From Candidatus Babelota bacterium (GTDB lineage: Bacteria > Babelota > Babeliae > Babelales > UASB340): a DNA stretch of 39,021 bases. The translations under genes were made by a program, and so were the position numbers. Numbering within the stretch: the first letter of the stretch is position 1; the number at the start of each line of letters is the position of its first letter. Positions 1-9,260 of the stretch are shown piece by piece. Location: positions 1-39,021 of the forward strand of contig WJIY01000058.1 of assembly GCA_014730005.1 (NCBI GenBank). Direction: 5' to 3'. Under the pieces are notes generated by a model that was not told the origin of the DNA, ran no database searches, and was given only the letters and a program-made list of their open reading frames with translations.

Positions 1-653
1 GCTAAAATAAAAGCAATTGCTGGAATACCATTACTGATGGCCATATTAACTATTTTATTGGTTAACAAAGTTAGAGTTGAAATAGGTGCTTTCCATAAAC
101 CTTGCCATAATCCTGCAGTTTCTCCAATTTGATAATTAATATTATAAATACCTTGAAGTTCACCCACTTCACGAGTGAGTTCTTTTAATGCATCTTTTAG
201 TTCACTATCATTATTTCTTAAGCCTTCTACGGTTGAACTTAAAATTTCAGATGCGCCTTGTGATGTAGAACCAACAATATGACTTATAAGATTTTTTACA
301 GGCTCAGGTGGAAAGAAATAACAATAAAGAATAAAAATAGGAGTAAACATTATTAATGTTTTGATTGCTCCTTTTTTTGTCAAGATTGTATCAATGCGAT
401 CGGCTATAAAATTGAAAGCAGTGTTAACTTTTTGAGAAAGTTCAAATAATTTTTCTGAAGTTAAAGATATTGCAGAAGTAATGTTTTGAAAATTACTTGA
501 TTTTGAATTTTGGCAATCATTTAATGAAACTTTAGATAAATTCTCTGGTATTAAAATATTATTCATGTCAGTATTTGATAAAGCTGAAACTGCTGAATTT
601 AGATTTGAAGAAAAAAAATAAATTAAAGAAAAAAATATAAAACTTCTTTTCAT
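1..653 (-). CDS. Exported or membrane-anchored protein of unknown function, 3' end outside window
   Basis: An open frame runs from an ATG at 653 to the window edge (217 codons seen), so the C-terminus is missing. It begins with a signal-peptide-like stretch (MKRSFIFFSLIYFFSS). Residues 23-90 are polar and rich in Ser and Asn. A second hydrophobic segment with an ILYCYFFPP core lies near residues 98-116. After it comes a region rich in charged residues that could form helices (residues 118-170), then another apolar stretch near the edge. A GGGGGA Shine-Dalgarno lies a few bases before the ATG, and a TTGAAA/TAAAAT promoter lies upstream, which supports this start. I do not recognise a family. 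The layout suggests an envelope protein with at least one membrane segment. Confidence 0.72.
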   Translation of the reverse strand, partial: MKRSFIFFSLIYFFSSNLNSAVSALSNTDMNNILIPENLSKVSLNDCQNSKSSNFQNITSAISLTSEKLFELSQKVNTAFNFIADRIDTILTKKGAIKTLIMFTPIFILYCYFFPPEPVKNLISHIVGSTSQGASEILSSTVEGLRNNDSELKDALKELTREVGELQGIYNINYQIGETAGLWQGLWKAPISTLTLLTNKIVNMAISNGIPAIAFIL

Positions 654-675
654 ATTTCCCCCATTTTATAGATTT

Positions 676-704
676 ATTTTACAAACAGTACTCACTACTT
701 TCAA
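676..704 (-). promoter_or_regulatory. Sigma70-type promoter for the truncated exported protein
   Basis: Read on the minus strand, a -35 TTGAAA (699-704) and a -10 TAAAAT (676-681) are separated by exactly 17 bases, just ahead of the ATG at 653. Such matches also arise by chance in AT-rich DNA, so only the spacing and position support it. Confidence 0.45.
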
Positions 705-784
705 TTTAACAAAAAGTTTATTTTTTACAATTTGAATGGGTTTTTCCCGAATTTTTATAATTTTATATCAATCAAGTATTCAGA

Positions 785-812
785 TTGAAAATATGTATAA
801 ATTTTATAAAAT
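785..812 (+). promoter_or_regulatory. Possible sigma70-type promoter for the decayed Skp-like gene
   Basis: A TTGAAA (785-790) and a TAAAAT (807-812) are spaced by 16 bases about 100 bases before the ATG at 916. The hexamers equal those of the divergent promoter at 676-704. Support is limited because the region is AT-rich. Confidence 0.28.
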
Positions 813-915
813 GTGATATTCAAACTGTGGCCTTTGCGGGCTATTCATTAATAATCGGGCAAACTTAATTATATAAATTGAATGGTTTTCTTAAATTATT
901 CAAATGGGAGCTTGT

Positions 916-1331
916 ATGAATTTTCGCAATTTTGTATTTATAAATTTTTTTACATTATTTGCTAATAATGTTTTTTTAAATATTGAGAATAATTTTAATA
1001 CTGTAAAACCGATTTTTTTATGTTGTAATGCTGATAATCTTTGTATAAATCTTTTGGAACATCAGGATATAGTGAAAAAACAGAAGAATTAATTTCTCAG
1101 GGAATATCGTCTAAAGAAGAAAAAGATGCTTTGCATAAATTAAATGATCAATCTTCTAAGTTATTTAATAAAAAAATTCCTCAAGCTTTTACTGTTGTAA
1201 GAAAACAGAATAATGTTTTAGAAATATTGAAAACTGATTTTTGGTAAGATGTTGATTCTTCTTATGACATTACACAAGAATTACTAGATAAGTTAAATAT
1301 AGAATATTTAAAAAATAAAAGACAGTATTAA
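916..1331 (+). pseudogene. Decayed small exported protein, possibly Skp/OmpH-like
   Basis: A reading frame starts at ATG 916 behind a GGGAG Shine-Dalgarno (906-910) and opens with a hydrophobic, signal-like N-terminus (NFRNFVFINFFTLF). Coding sense then moves to another frame between about 1038 and 1090. It continues as a Lys/Glu-rich helical stretch (EKTEELISQGISSKEEKDAL) up to a TAA at 1245-1247. The same frame stays open after this stop, giving DVDSSYDITQELLDKLN, to a TAA at 1329-1331. One frameshift plus one in-frame stop means the gene is broken. The DITxExxxxLN ending and the position before bamA recall the periplasmic chaperone Skp/OmpH, but the match is short and this identity is an inference. 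Confidence 0.45.
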
Positions 1332-1358
1332 TTTAGAAATTATTATTAATTTGATTTA

Positions 1359-1388
1359 GGGCATTGAATTTAATCAATGCCCTTTTTT
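1359..1388 (+). terminator. Rho-independent terminator
   Basis: A perfect 9-bp stem (GGGCATTGA with TCAATGCCC) around a 6-base loop is followed directly by six T. It sits 28 bases after the last stop of the decayed Skp-like gene, so that locus was once a normal transcription unit. Confidence 0.85.
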
Positions 1389-1616
1389 GTTATCATTTTT
1401 TATTTTTCTTATTTAAATTACTTTAGTTCAAGTTTAAATTCTTCATCAGTAGGACAAATTATTATAACTGCAAAGTATATGCTAGATATATTAAATTGAG
1501 ATTATGAATTGTTTATGAGTTTTGAAGTTGAATGGCAATTGATGAAGTTGCTATTTAAGACAGAACGATGAAAATATTATCTGGGAAATCGGTTTGACTT
1601 TTTTGTTGATCAATTA

Positions 1617-1691
1617 TGGTGACCCTAAGGGGAATCGAACCCCTATTTTTGCCGTGAGAGGGCAATGTCCTAACCGTTAGACGATAGGGCC
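1617..1691 (-). tRNA. tRNA-Glu (anticodon CUC)
   Basis: On the minus strand the acceptor arms GGCCCTA and TAGGGTC pair, with one G-U. The anticodon stem TTGCC/GGCAA encloses the loop CTCTCAC with anticodon CTC. The T arm is AGGGG-TTCGATT-CCCCT, with the normal TTCGA core. A discriminator A is followed by CCA in the DNA at 1617-1619. The anticodon arm matches the known bacterial tRNA-Glu pattern. Glu-tRNA made with it could also feed the GatB-containing amidotransferase encoded at 14435-15895 if the glutamyl-tRNA synthetase is non-discriminating, which cannot be seen here. Confidence 0.96.
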
Positions 1692-1725
1692 TATCTAAAA
1701 AAAGAATACAAAATTACTGAAAACT

Positions 1726-1755
1726 AGTAAAGTAAGATGATTGTTGATAAGTCAA
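1726..1755 (-). promoter_or_regulatory. Possible promoter for tRNA-Glu
   Basis: On the minus strand a TTGACT -35 (1750-1755) and a TTTACT -10 (1726-1731) are spaced by 18 bases. They lie about 35 bases before the tRNA 5' end. The -35 is one base from consensus and the -10 is weak. Confidence 0.3.
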
Positions 1756-1795
1756 AGTAAATCTGAATTTTTATAGTGATTTTCAAAAAAATAAT

Positions 1796-4726
1796 ATGAT
1801 ATTGATGAGGTTGAGAGAAATAAAAAATCTTCTAACAATAATTTTATTTAGTTTTATTATCGTTCAGCCGACACTTGATAGTAAATTAGAACAAGGTTGC
1901 ATAGATGTTGGTAATTCATTTACATATCAACCAGATTCAGCTCAATATTTTAATTATTTTATAGATAAGATTACATATCAAAGTGACATATCTTTAAGTT
2001 CAGCAGAATTTTTTTATTTGGTTGGATTGAAACCTAAAAGTTGGATTACTAATATAGATTTAGATTTAGCTTATAAAAATTTATCATATAAAAAAAGATT
2101 TAAAAATATAGAAATTGAGATTAATAAAACAAACAAAAGTTTTGATTTGTATTTTAAATTAACTTCTCATTGGATTTTTAGAAAGTTAATTTTAGGAGGG
2201 GTTTTGTTTGGAAAACATAAATATACTATTTTGTATCAGTTACAACCTGGGGATGTTTTTGATATTAATTTGCATGAAGATTCTGTAAAAGAAATTAAAT
2301 CATATCTTTATGGTAAAGGTTATTTTAATTGTCAAATAAGAAATGAGCTTATTTATCAAAAAAATAATAAAAGTATTACAACTAAAATAGATATAAAAAA
2401 AAATAAACCTTTCATAATAAGACAATTGGATTTTACTTTTGTGAATTTAAAAAATAATCATTTAGAAAAATTAAGTGAAAAACTTGAAACAAAAATAGGA
2501 AATAATCTTCTTAATAAAGTTTATGCAAAAAGTTTAATAGAAAAAGAAGTTAAACGGATTAAAAATTATTTTAAAAAAAGAGGTTTTTTAGATTGTCATA
2601 TTTCGTTGCAAAAGTTGATACATAAAGATAAAAATTTTTTGAATTTGAATTTTAGAATCAAATTAGGAAAACAGCAAAGGCTTAAGTTTTTTGGAAATAG
2701 CATATTTACCAATAAACAAATAAATGAAGAAATAATAGGACAAGATTATCCTTCTTGGTATTTTTCGCCTGAAATTATAGCTGAACAAATATTACATGAA
2801 TATTATAAAAAGGGTTATTGGAATACTGTAATTAATTACAATAAAACTAAGGATAATTTTTTTGAATTTCGAATTGTTGAAAATCAACCAACAATAATTA
2901 ACCGTATTAAAGTCTATGACATATCAAAAAATGAAACAACAATCGATCCTGTTTTTTTTGTCAAATTTTTAAAAAGGGCAGTTTTTGATGAACAAGCATT
3001 GAATGAAAGTATTCTTAATTTAAAAAAATTTTATTTAGAAAAAGGATATTGGAATTTTCAAGTAATTGATAAACAATTAATAAAAAATAATTATGATAAA
3101 TATTATACATTAATACTAAATATAAAAAGTAATGAACAACGGCTTTGGAGTGGGTTTAAGATTGAAAAATTCGAATTTTTAGAAAAAAATGAATTTTTTA
3201 AAAATTATTTTAAAACGACAGAAAAAAATATTCCATTCAATTTTTATTGGCTTTCAGAACAAAAAAATTTTTTACTAAATTATTTTCAACAAAAAGGATA
3301 TTGGTATGTTGATGTTTATCCTGAATTTAAGTTGCAAAGGTTAAATATCGCTGAAGAAAAATTAAATATATTTGTCAAATGGATTATAAAATTAGGTCCT
3401 AAAATTAAATTTGGTAAGGTTTTATTAAAGGGAAACACACGACTACCTTTTTCTAGAATAATACAAGAAGTTCAATTCAAAGAATCCGAAACATGGAATA
3501 AGCAAAAAATAGATACTACTCGTTATCATTTAAAACGATTAGATATTTTTAAGCATGTGCAATTGCATCCATATAAAATTTCAGAAAAAAAAAATTCAGC
3601 AAAAGAATTAAAGCTACCTGTTATTTTAACACTTATGGATGAAGATCCTATTCAAGCAAGATGTAGGCTTGGTTATTTTTTAACCAGTCAAAATTTTTTG
3701 TTTAAAAGAGAATCAACGTACAAGGTTGGAGCATCGTTGATTTTTAGTAATCCAACAAATAATGCAGATAAATTAGATGTTAATGCTGATTTCACAAAAT
3801 TTGAAAGAAAAATAGATTTTGATTATCAAATTCCTTCGCCATTTGGCATTAAAATTAAAAATTCATCTTTGCTTGGAAAATTTAAAACTTATAGCAATAA
3901 ATATATTCATCCTGTGGAGATATTAAATAGTGATTCGGCATACGAAGCCCATCAAGATGGTTTTTATGCCGGTTTGAGTAATGAATATAAAAAAGGGTAT
4001 TTTTGTGGGATTAATTTAGGTAATGAATGGATAAATACTAGTAAAGTTAGGGGAAATTTAAAGTTTTCAAAAAATTTAATAAATAAGACAACACCTTATT
4101 TTTTTATAGAGCCGAATTTTGTAATAGATAATTTAGATGATCGTCTTGATACTAAAAGCGGCTCATTAACATTTTTTGCTTTAAAAACTATGATTCCGGA
4201 ATATTATAGAGGCTTTACAGGAAAAATTATGTTTGAACAGTCTTTGTTTTATCCTGTTTATAATAAACTGATTGCTGCTTTTCGAATACGTTGGGGACAT
4301 ATTTTTAAAACCAAGTTTGAAGATGTACAGCCACCCGAAAGATTTTATTTAGGCGGATCATATTCTGTTCGAGGTTATGAAAAAGATGCTTTGCCACCAA
4401 TAGGAATTGGATATAAATTAAATGATAAAAACCAACTTGTAAAAACATACACAATTCAAGGGGGAAGTAGTATGGTAAATGGAAATATAGAATTAAGATT
4501 CCCAATATATAAATCATTAAAAGGGGTTATTTTTACAGATATTGGTGTTCTGAGTCAATCAGGATTTTGTGGTTTTTATGGAAAATGGTATCCGGCAAGT
4601 GGATTTGGAATACGTTACAAAACTCCAATAGGACCAATTAGATTTGATATTGGTTGGAAGTGGAAAAATAGATTGCCAGGAGATAGCTCTTATGCATGGT
4701 ATTTGACTTTAGGCGAAGCTTTTTAG
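1796..4726 (+). CDS. bamA: Outer-membrane beta-barrel assembly protein BamA with expanded POTRA region
   Basis: This is the central, outer-membrane component of the machinery that folds beta-barrel proteins. The 976 residues start with a signal-peptide-like segment (about 11-30). A long periplasmic region of POTRA repeats follows, marked by recurring KGYF/KGYW-type turns near residues 173, 259, 336, 414 and 497 and a last one (LKRLDIFKHVQL) near 580. With the first unit this makes about seven repeats, where the usual BamA has five and about 800 residues. The C-terminal barrel (about 640-976) has the conserved loop signature FYLGGSYSVRGY, with VRGY at 858-861, and ends in Phe as outer-membrane proteins do. 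A TamA-like role is an alternative, but BamA is more likely as no second Omp85 gene is seen here. Confidence 0.93.
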   Translation: MILMRLREIKNLLTIILFSFIIVQPTLDSKLEQGCIDVGNSFTYQPDSAQYFNYFIDKITYQSDISLSSAEFFYLVGLKPKSWITNIDLDLAYKNLSYKKRFKNIEIEINKTNKSFDLYFKLTSHWIFRKLILGGVLFGKHKYTILYQLQPGDVFDINLHEDSVKEIKSYLYGKGYFNCQIRNELIYQKNNKSITTKIDIKKNKPFIIRQLDFTFVNLKNNHLEKLSEKLETKIGNNLLNKVYAKSLIEKEVKRIKNYFKKRGFLDCHISLQKLIHKDKNFLNLNFRIKLGKQQRLKFFGNSIFTNKQINEEIIGQDYPSWYFSPEIIAEQILHEYYKKGYWNTVINYNKTKDNFFEFRIVENQPTIINRIKVYDISKNETTIDPVFFVKFLKRAVFDEQALNESILNLKKFYLEKGYWNFQVIDKQLIKNNYDKYYTLILNIKSNEQRLWSGFKIEKFEFLEKNEFFKNYFKTTEKNIPFNFYWLSEQKNFLLNYFQQKGYWYVDVYPEFKLQRLNIAEEKLNIFVKWIIKLGPKIKFGKVLLKGNTRLPFSRIIQEVQFKESETWNKQKIDTTRYHLKRLDIFKHVQLHPYKISEKKNSAKELKLPVILTLMDEDPIQARCRLGYFLTSQNFLFKRESTYKVGASLIFSNPTNNADKLDVNADFTKFERKIDFDYQIPSPFGIKIKNSSLLGKFKTYSNKYIHPVEILNSDSAYEAHQDGFYAGLSNEYKKGYFCGINLGNEWINTSKVRGNLKFSKNLINKTTPYFFIEPNFVIDNLDDRLDTKSGSLTFFALKTMIPEYYRGFTGKIMFEQSLFYPVYNKLIAAFRIRWGHIFKTKFEDVQPPERFYLGGSYSVRGYEKDALPPIGIGYKLNDKNQLVKTYTIQGGSSMVNGNIELRFPIYKSLKGVIFTDIGVLSQSGFCGFYGKWYPASGFGIRYKTPIGPIRFDIGWKWKNRLPGDSSYAWYLTLGEAF

Positions 4727-4914
4727 GTCTAAATGGGTTTTTGGGTAATATTTGATTGAATAATATTTACTTATTGAAATATTGATTGTTTTTGTTATTA
4801 TTTATATGTACTAATAATAAAGGTTTCCGGTAATAGTCTGGTGATCATTTTTGGTGGGGGAAAATTAATAATTCAAAATTTGTATTTTAATAAACATATT
4901 ATTAATGGAATAAA

Positions 4915-6729
4915 ATGAATTTAGTTCAAAAAGATGAATTAAGAAATATTGCAATTATTGCGCATGTAGATCATGGAAAAACAACACTTATAGATCAAAT
5001 GCTTAGTCAATCGGGAACGCTTGATGAAAAAAATCGAATAGATAGAGTAATGGATTCTAATGATCTTGAGAAAGAGCGAGGGATTACTATTCTTGCAAAA
5101 AATACATCAATTAGTTTACCTAATGCCAAAATTAATATTGTAGATACACCAGGTCACATGGATTTTGGAGGTGAAGTTGAAAGGACTTTACAAATGGTTG
5201 AAGGTTTCTTGCTATTAGTTGATGCTGCAGAAGGTCCTCTTCCTGGCACAAGATTTGTTCTTCAAAAAGCATTAGCACTTAATTTAAAACCTTTAGTATT
5301 TATTAATAAGATTGATCGTAAAGACGCAGATATTAAGCGTGTAGAATCTGAAATTAATGATTTATTTTTAGATGTGGCAACCGATGAATCTCAATTAGAT
5401 TTTCCAATTTTATATGGTTCATCAAAATTGGGTTTTGCGTCAACTGATCCATTAATAAAATCTGGAAATATAAACCCTATTTTTGATGCAATTTTGAATC
5501 ATGTTCCATCGCCGAAATCAAAATCGGATTTTTTGCAACTTTTGATAACAAATTTAGATTATTCCGATTATATGGGAAGAATTGGTATTGGAAGAATTTT
5601 TAGTGGTGAAATAAAAATAGGGGATCAAGTAATTTGTTGTAAAGATAGACAACAAAGTCCTTCAATGCGAGTCACAAAACTTTATAAATTTGAAGGAGTA
5701 ACAAAAAAAGAGGTAGGATATGCAAAGTATGGTGATATTATAGCGATAACTGGCTTTGAAAATGAAATAACAATTGGTACAACAATATGTAATCATGAAA
5801 AGCCTTTTCCTTTAAAATACGTAGCAATTGATGAACCAACATTATCGGTTAATATTTCTGTTAACAATTCTCCTTTTTCGGGACGTGAAGGTAAATTATT
5901 AACATCTCGTCAGATAAGAGAAAGGTTGTTTAAAGAATTAAAAACAAATGTTGCTCTTCGTGTAGAAGAAACTAATTCAGCAGATACGTTTAAGGTTTCA
6001 GGTCGTGGTCAATTACATATCGGAATATTAGTTGAAAATATGCGACGTGAAGGATTTGAGGTTGCTGTATCAGCACCTGAAGTTATTTATAAAGAAATAA
6101 ATGGCCAAAAATGTGAACCTTATGAAATATTAACAATAAATATTGATTCGCAATATCAAGGTATTGTGATGGAAAATTTAGGTAGCCGTAAGGCCGAATT
6201 AAAAAATATGGAACCTTATGGCGAAAATAAAATAAAAATGGAATTTATAATTCCAGCAAGAGGTTTAATAGGTTTTAGAAGTCAATTTGTGACAAATACC
6301 CGTGGTACAGGATTAATTAATCATAGATTTGCAGAATACAAGCCTTATGCTGGACAAATTCAAGGTAGAGTTAATGGTTCTATGATTTCAATGGAAAATG
6401 GAATTGTTACAGCATATGCGTTGGATGGATTGCAACCAAGGGGGATGTTGTTTGTATATCCTACAACTGAAACATATCAGGGTATGATTATTGGTGAGCA
6501 CAACCGTGAAAATGATATAGATGTGAATCCAACAAGAAAGAAAAAATTAACAAATATGCGTGCTGCGGGTTCTGATGATTCTGTAAAACTTGCACCGCCT
6601 AAACAGATGTCTTTAGAAGAATCTCTTGAATGGATCAACAATGATGAGTTAATTGAGGTAACTCCAAAATCAATTCGTTTGCGAAAAAAATTTTTAAAAG
6701 CTGTTGATCGCAAAAGAAATAAATCTTAG
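4915..6729 (+). CDS. typA: Ribosome-associated GTPase TypA/BipA
   Basis: A translational GTPase of the EF-G superfamily that binds the ribosome and helps 50S assembly and stress adaptation. The 604 residues match the family length. The G1 motif AHVDHGKT is at 16-23, the switch region contains EKERGITI, G3 DTPGH starts near 77 and G4 NKID is near 131. Domain 2 follows, and the BipA-specific C-terminal part contains NTRGTG and GIVTAYAL. The gene stands alone, 188 bases after bamA, and is convergent with the decarboxylase gene that follows. No clear terminator lies between them. Nothing suggests loss of function. Confidence 0.97.
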   Translation: MNLVQKDELRNIAIIAHVDHGKTTLIDQMLSQSGTLDEKNRIDRVMDSNDLEKERGITILAKNTSISLPNAKINIVDTPGHMDFGGEVERTLQMVEGFLLLVDAAEGPLPGTRFVLQKALALNLKPLVFINKIDRKDADIKRVESEINDLFLDVATDESQLDFPILYGSSKLGFASTDPLIKSGNINPIFDAILNHVPSPKSKSDFLQLLITNLDYSDYMGRIGIGRIFSGEIKIGDQVICCKDRQQSPSMRVTKLYKFEGVTKKEVGYAKYGDIIAITGFENEITIGTTICNHEKPFPLKYVAIDEPTLSVNISVNNSPFSGREGKLLTSRQIRERLFKELKTNVALRVEETNSADTFKVSGRGQLHIGILVENMRREGFEVAVSAPEVIYKEINGQKCEPYEILTINIDSQYQGIVMENLGSRKAELKNMEPYGENKIKMEFIIPARGLIGFRSQFVTNTRGTGLINHRFAEYKPYAGQIQGRVNGSMISMENGIVTAYALDGLQPRGMLFVYPTTETYQGMIIGEHNRENDIDVNPTRKKKLTNMRAAGSDDSVKLAPPKQMSLEESLEWINNDELIEVTPKSIRLRKKFLKAVDRKRNKS

Positions 6730-6788
6730 AGAAATAAAATTTTTACTTGTTTGATTTTAAAAATCTTATTTATTAATACGAGAGAATT

Positions 6789-7718
6789 TTAATTGAACAT
6801 TATTTGAGAACTGTTACATATATTTAATAAATTGTTTATTATTTTTGCACGATCTTTTTTTAAACAAATAATTTTTACATTTGGTCCTGCGTCAATTGTA
6901 AAATAACAATGTATTTTTTGTTTTCTTAAATTTTTTACAAAATCGATTATTTGTAATGTTTGCTTTTGCCAATAATTAATTGCTGGAAAAGAATTTTTCA
7001 TACACTTGTGCATTTGTAAGCAGTCTAATTCTGCCAGTTTTCCCACAGTTGTAAAATCTTTAGTTTTTATGGCTTGAAGCATCTTAGGGATTCTTTTTTC
7101 TGATTTATGAATCCAGTTTTTATAAAAAGAACAAGTATTAACAGTGATTTGCATGGCTTGGCGTGAACTAATATTTTTTTGATCGCTATTGATAATAACA
7201 ATTATGATACAAAATTCTGGCCAAAAATTTTGATCAAAAATTTGAAAAGCATATGAATCAGAGCCATCATTATAATCCCCTTTATTCCATAAAACGAATC
7301 CTTGCTGGATAGATCTTGTGGCAGAACCAGAACCATATCGTGCCAAAATGGATAATTCCTTATTTGATAAATTAAGGTTACAGAATTTATTCAATCCTTT
7401 TGCAATAGCAGCAAATCCACTTGCGCTACTTGCTAGTCCAGCGGCAGTTGGAAAATTGTTAGTTGTTTCTATTTTAAAGTTTTTTTTTATTTGATAAATT
7501 TTACGAAATAAGTTTAAAAATTTTTTAACATTTTGTATTCCTGTATTGATACCAACTATTTTATCCGTGTTTGATTCGGAGATTGTTGTTGAAGTTTTTA
7601 AATAAGGTAAAGAAATAGATAAACTACTTTTTGTAGGTAAAAATAGTTTTTTATCTCTTTTTCCCCAATATTTAATTAATGCAATATTGGCATAAGTTTG
7701 AATAGTTATTTTTTTCAT
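6789..7718 (-). CDS. mvaD: Diphosphomevalonate decarboxylase
   Basis: Catalyses the ATP-dependent decarboxylation of mevalonate 5-diphosphate to isopentenyl diphosphate, the last step of the classical mevalonate pathway. The 309 residues begin with the family hallmark ANIALIKYWGKRD. Next come SSLSISL and the GHMP-kinase phosphate-binding loop (FPTAAGLASSASGFAAIAKG, near residues 90-109). SGSATRSI follows further on. Near the C-terminus is TIDAGPNV with the expected catalytic Asp. The length is slightly below the usual 320-330. No other mevalonate or MEP gene is in the window, so whether the route is complete or intermediates come from the host cannot be told. It is divergent from ruvA, with 87 bases between. 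Confidence 0.95.
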   Translation of the reverse strand: MKKITIQTYANIALIKYWGKRDKKLFLPTKSSLSISLPYLKTSTTISESNTDKIVGINTGIQNVKKFLNLFRKIYQIKKNFKIETTNNFPTAAGLASSASGFAAIAKGLNKFCNLNLSNKELSILARYGSGSATRSIQQGFVLWNKGDYNDGSDSYAFQIFDQNFWPEFCIIIVIINSDQKNISSRQAMQITVNTCSFYKNWIHKSEKRIPKMLQAIKTKDFTTVGKLAELDCLQMHKCMKNSFPAINYWQKQTLQIIDFVKNLRKQKIHCYFTIDAGPNVKIICLKKDRAKIINNLLNICNSSQIMFN

Positions 7719-7805
7719 ACTAATTATATAAATTGAATTAAATTAAACTTTATTTAGTATTTATATACTTGTTGTAGAGTTATTTTACATTAAAAAGGAT
7801 AAAAA

Positions 7806-8408
7806 TTGATTAATTATTTATCTGGAAAAATAAAAGACATTAAAGAGCAAACAGTTACGTTATTGGTAAATGGAGTTGGTTTTGCTTTACAGGTTGCGCA
7901 AACAAAACATCTTATAAAAGACAAGGAGGCAGAATTTTATACTTATTTACATTGGAATTCTGAAAAAGGACCAAGTTTTTATGGATTTTCAAATGAAGTT
8001 GAAAAGACTGTTTTTTTATTAATAATTGATTGTCCTAAAATTGGCCCTGGCATTGCTATTAACATTTTATCACAAATAGATTCAATGCAATTTCTTGAAA
8101 TTGTAAGTTCACAAAATGAAGACGCGTTAAGCGATATAAATGGTATTGGACCCAAAAAGGCTGAACATATAATAATGTTTTTAAAAAATAAAGTTGCAAA
8201 ACTTTTATCTTCGGGACAAATAAAGATTGGTAAACAACAAAATTTTGTTCAGTGGCAAAATGTCAATGATGTTTTAACATCGCTTAATTATTCCAAATCA
8301 GAGATTACAAAGACAATGCAATATTTAACAGAAAAATATTCAACCCAAAATGTATCTATTGATCAACTCATAAGAGCAGCATTGAGTTATTTGTCCGGTA
8401 ATTTATAA
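7806..8408 (+). CDS. ruvA: Holliday junction branch-migration protein RuvA
   Basis: The DNA-binding subunit of the RuvAB complex, which holds the four-way junction while RuvB drives branch migration. The 200 residues have the usual order. An N-terminal OB-fold begins MINYLSGKIKDI. Two helix-hairpin-helix motifs follow (PKIGPGIAINILSQI near 78 and INGIGPKKAEHIIMFLKNK near 113). After them come a linker and a C-terminal RuvB-interacting three-helix domain (DVLTSLNYSKSEI to the end). The start codon is TTG at 7806, behind an AAAAGG Shine-Dalgarno, and the protein starts at the normal family position. RuvB and RuvC are not in the window. Its 3' end is convergent with the HAD-like gene, only 6 bases apart. 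Confidence 0.96.
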   Translation: MINYLSGKIKDIKEQTVTLLVNGVGFALQVAQTKHLIKDKEAEFYTYLHWNSEKGPSFYGFSNEVEKTVFLLIIDCPKIGPGIAINILSQIDSMQFLEIVSSQNEDALSDINGIGPKKAEHIIMFLKNKVAKLLSSGQIKIGKQQNFVQWQNVNDVLTSLNYSKSEITKTMQYLTEKYSTQNVSIDQLIRAALSYLSGNL

Positions 8409-8414
8409 GTTGTA

Positions 8415-9260
8415 TCAAGCAGACGAGGTTTTATATTTTTTATCATCAAATATATTTTTGAAAATACTTATGACCTTATTTTTTATATTTGTAAGAAAAG
8501 GATATTTTTTGAACGATTCGTTTTTTAGTACATAATTTTTAACTTTTTCATCAAGATAGGAATATCGTAAACCTAAAAATGTTATGTCATCTTTTTTAAA
8601 TTCATTTTCGACTTCTTTAAGATATTTTTCTTTATCATCGATAAAAATGATTTTTTTTATATTTTTTAATTTGGGTTGTTCTTTTTGAGCCATTTGCATA
8701 AATTCTTTAAGACATTTTCCTTTGCTGTTACGATCACATCCAATTAATCCTTTATAATAAAAGGCCGGAAATTTTTGATTTTTTAAAGAAATTTTATCTT
8801 GATCAAAAATTTTTGAATCAAATAATATATTAATCGATTTAAGTTGATTATATGCATATTCAAGCACAATTTCTGACCTTGATGTTAAAGCTAAAGTAAT
8901 AATATTTTGTTTTTGTATTTTATGAATGGTTTCTACGGTATTTACTTCTACAGGTTTAATTTTTATGTTTTTTTGAATTGTATTATAAGATGTTAAAACT
9001 TTACGAACAGCTTTTATTTCACTTAATCCTTGATTAATTTCGTATTTTACCTTAGCTGTAAACCAAATATCACCACCAAAATCATTTTCTGGTTCTGTTA
9101 AAGTATTATCAATATCAAATAAGATAAGTGTTTTGGATACATTTTCATCATTTATGTATTTCAAAACTTCTGAAATATTTTTTATTTCAATAATTTTAGT
9201 TTTTATCATTGAAAATTTTGTAATACAAATAAAAAGAGATAAATATAAAATTTTTTTCAT
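8415..9260 (-). CDS. Exported HAD-like protein of the DUF2608 type
   Basis: A 281-residue protein with a hydrophobic signal-like N-terminus (KKILYLSLFICITKFS). The core follows the haloacid dehalogenase order. Motif I is LFDIDNTLTEP with Asp49 and Asp51, motif II is LALTSRSE near 120, and a late acidic motif IIFIDDKEKYL lies near 205. This is the layout I know from DUF2608 proteins of intracellular bacteria such as Legionella. The nucleophile and acid Asp are kept, so phosphatase activity is plausible, and the signal would place it in the periplasm or outside. Substrate unknown. Its ATG overlaps the stop of the upstream ligase-fusion gene by 4 bases, so the two are co-transcribed and probably translationally coupled. 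Confidence 0.75.
   Translation of the reverse strand: MKKILYLSLFICITKFSMIKTKIIEIKNISEVLKYINDENVSKTLILFDIDNTLTEPENDFGGDIWFTAKVKYEINQGLSEIKAVRKVLTSYNTIQKNIKIKPVEVNTVETIHKIQKQNIITLALTSRSEIVLEYAYNQLKSINILFDSKIFDQDKISLKNQKFPAFYYKGLIGCDRNSKGKCLKEFMQMAQKEQPKLKNIKKIIFIDDKEKYLKEVENEFKKDDITFLGLRYSYLDEKVKNYVLKNESFKKYPFLTNIKNKVISIFKNIFDDKKYKTSSA

Noticed and set aside
4727-4914. Possible terminator or small gene between bamA and typA
   Set aside because: No stem followed by a T run and no reading frame with a start and Shine-Dalgarno could be supported.
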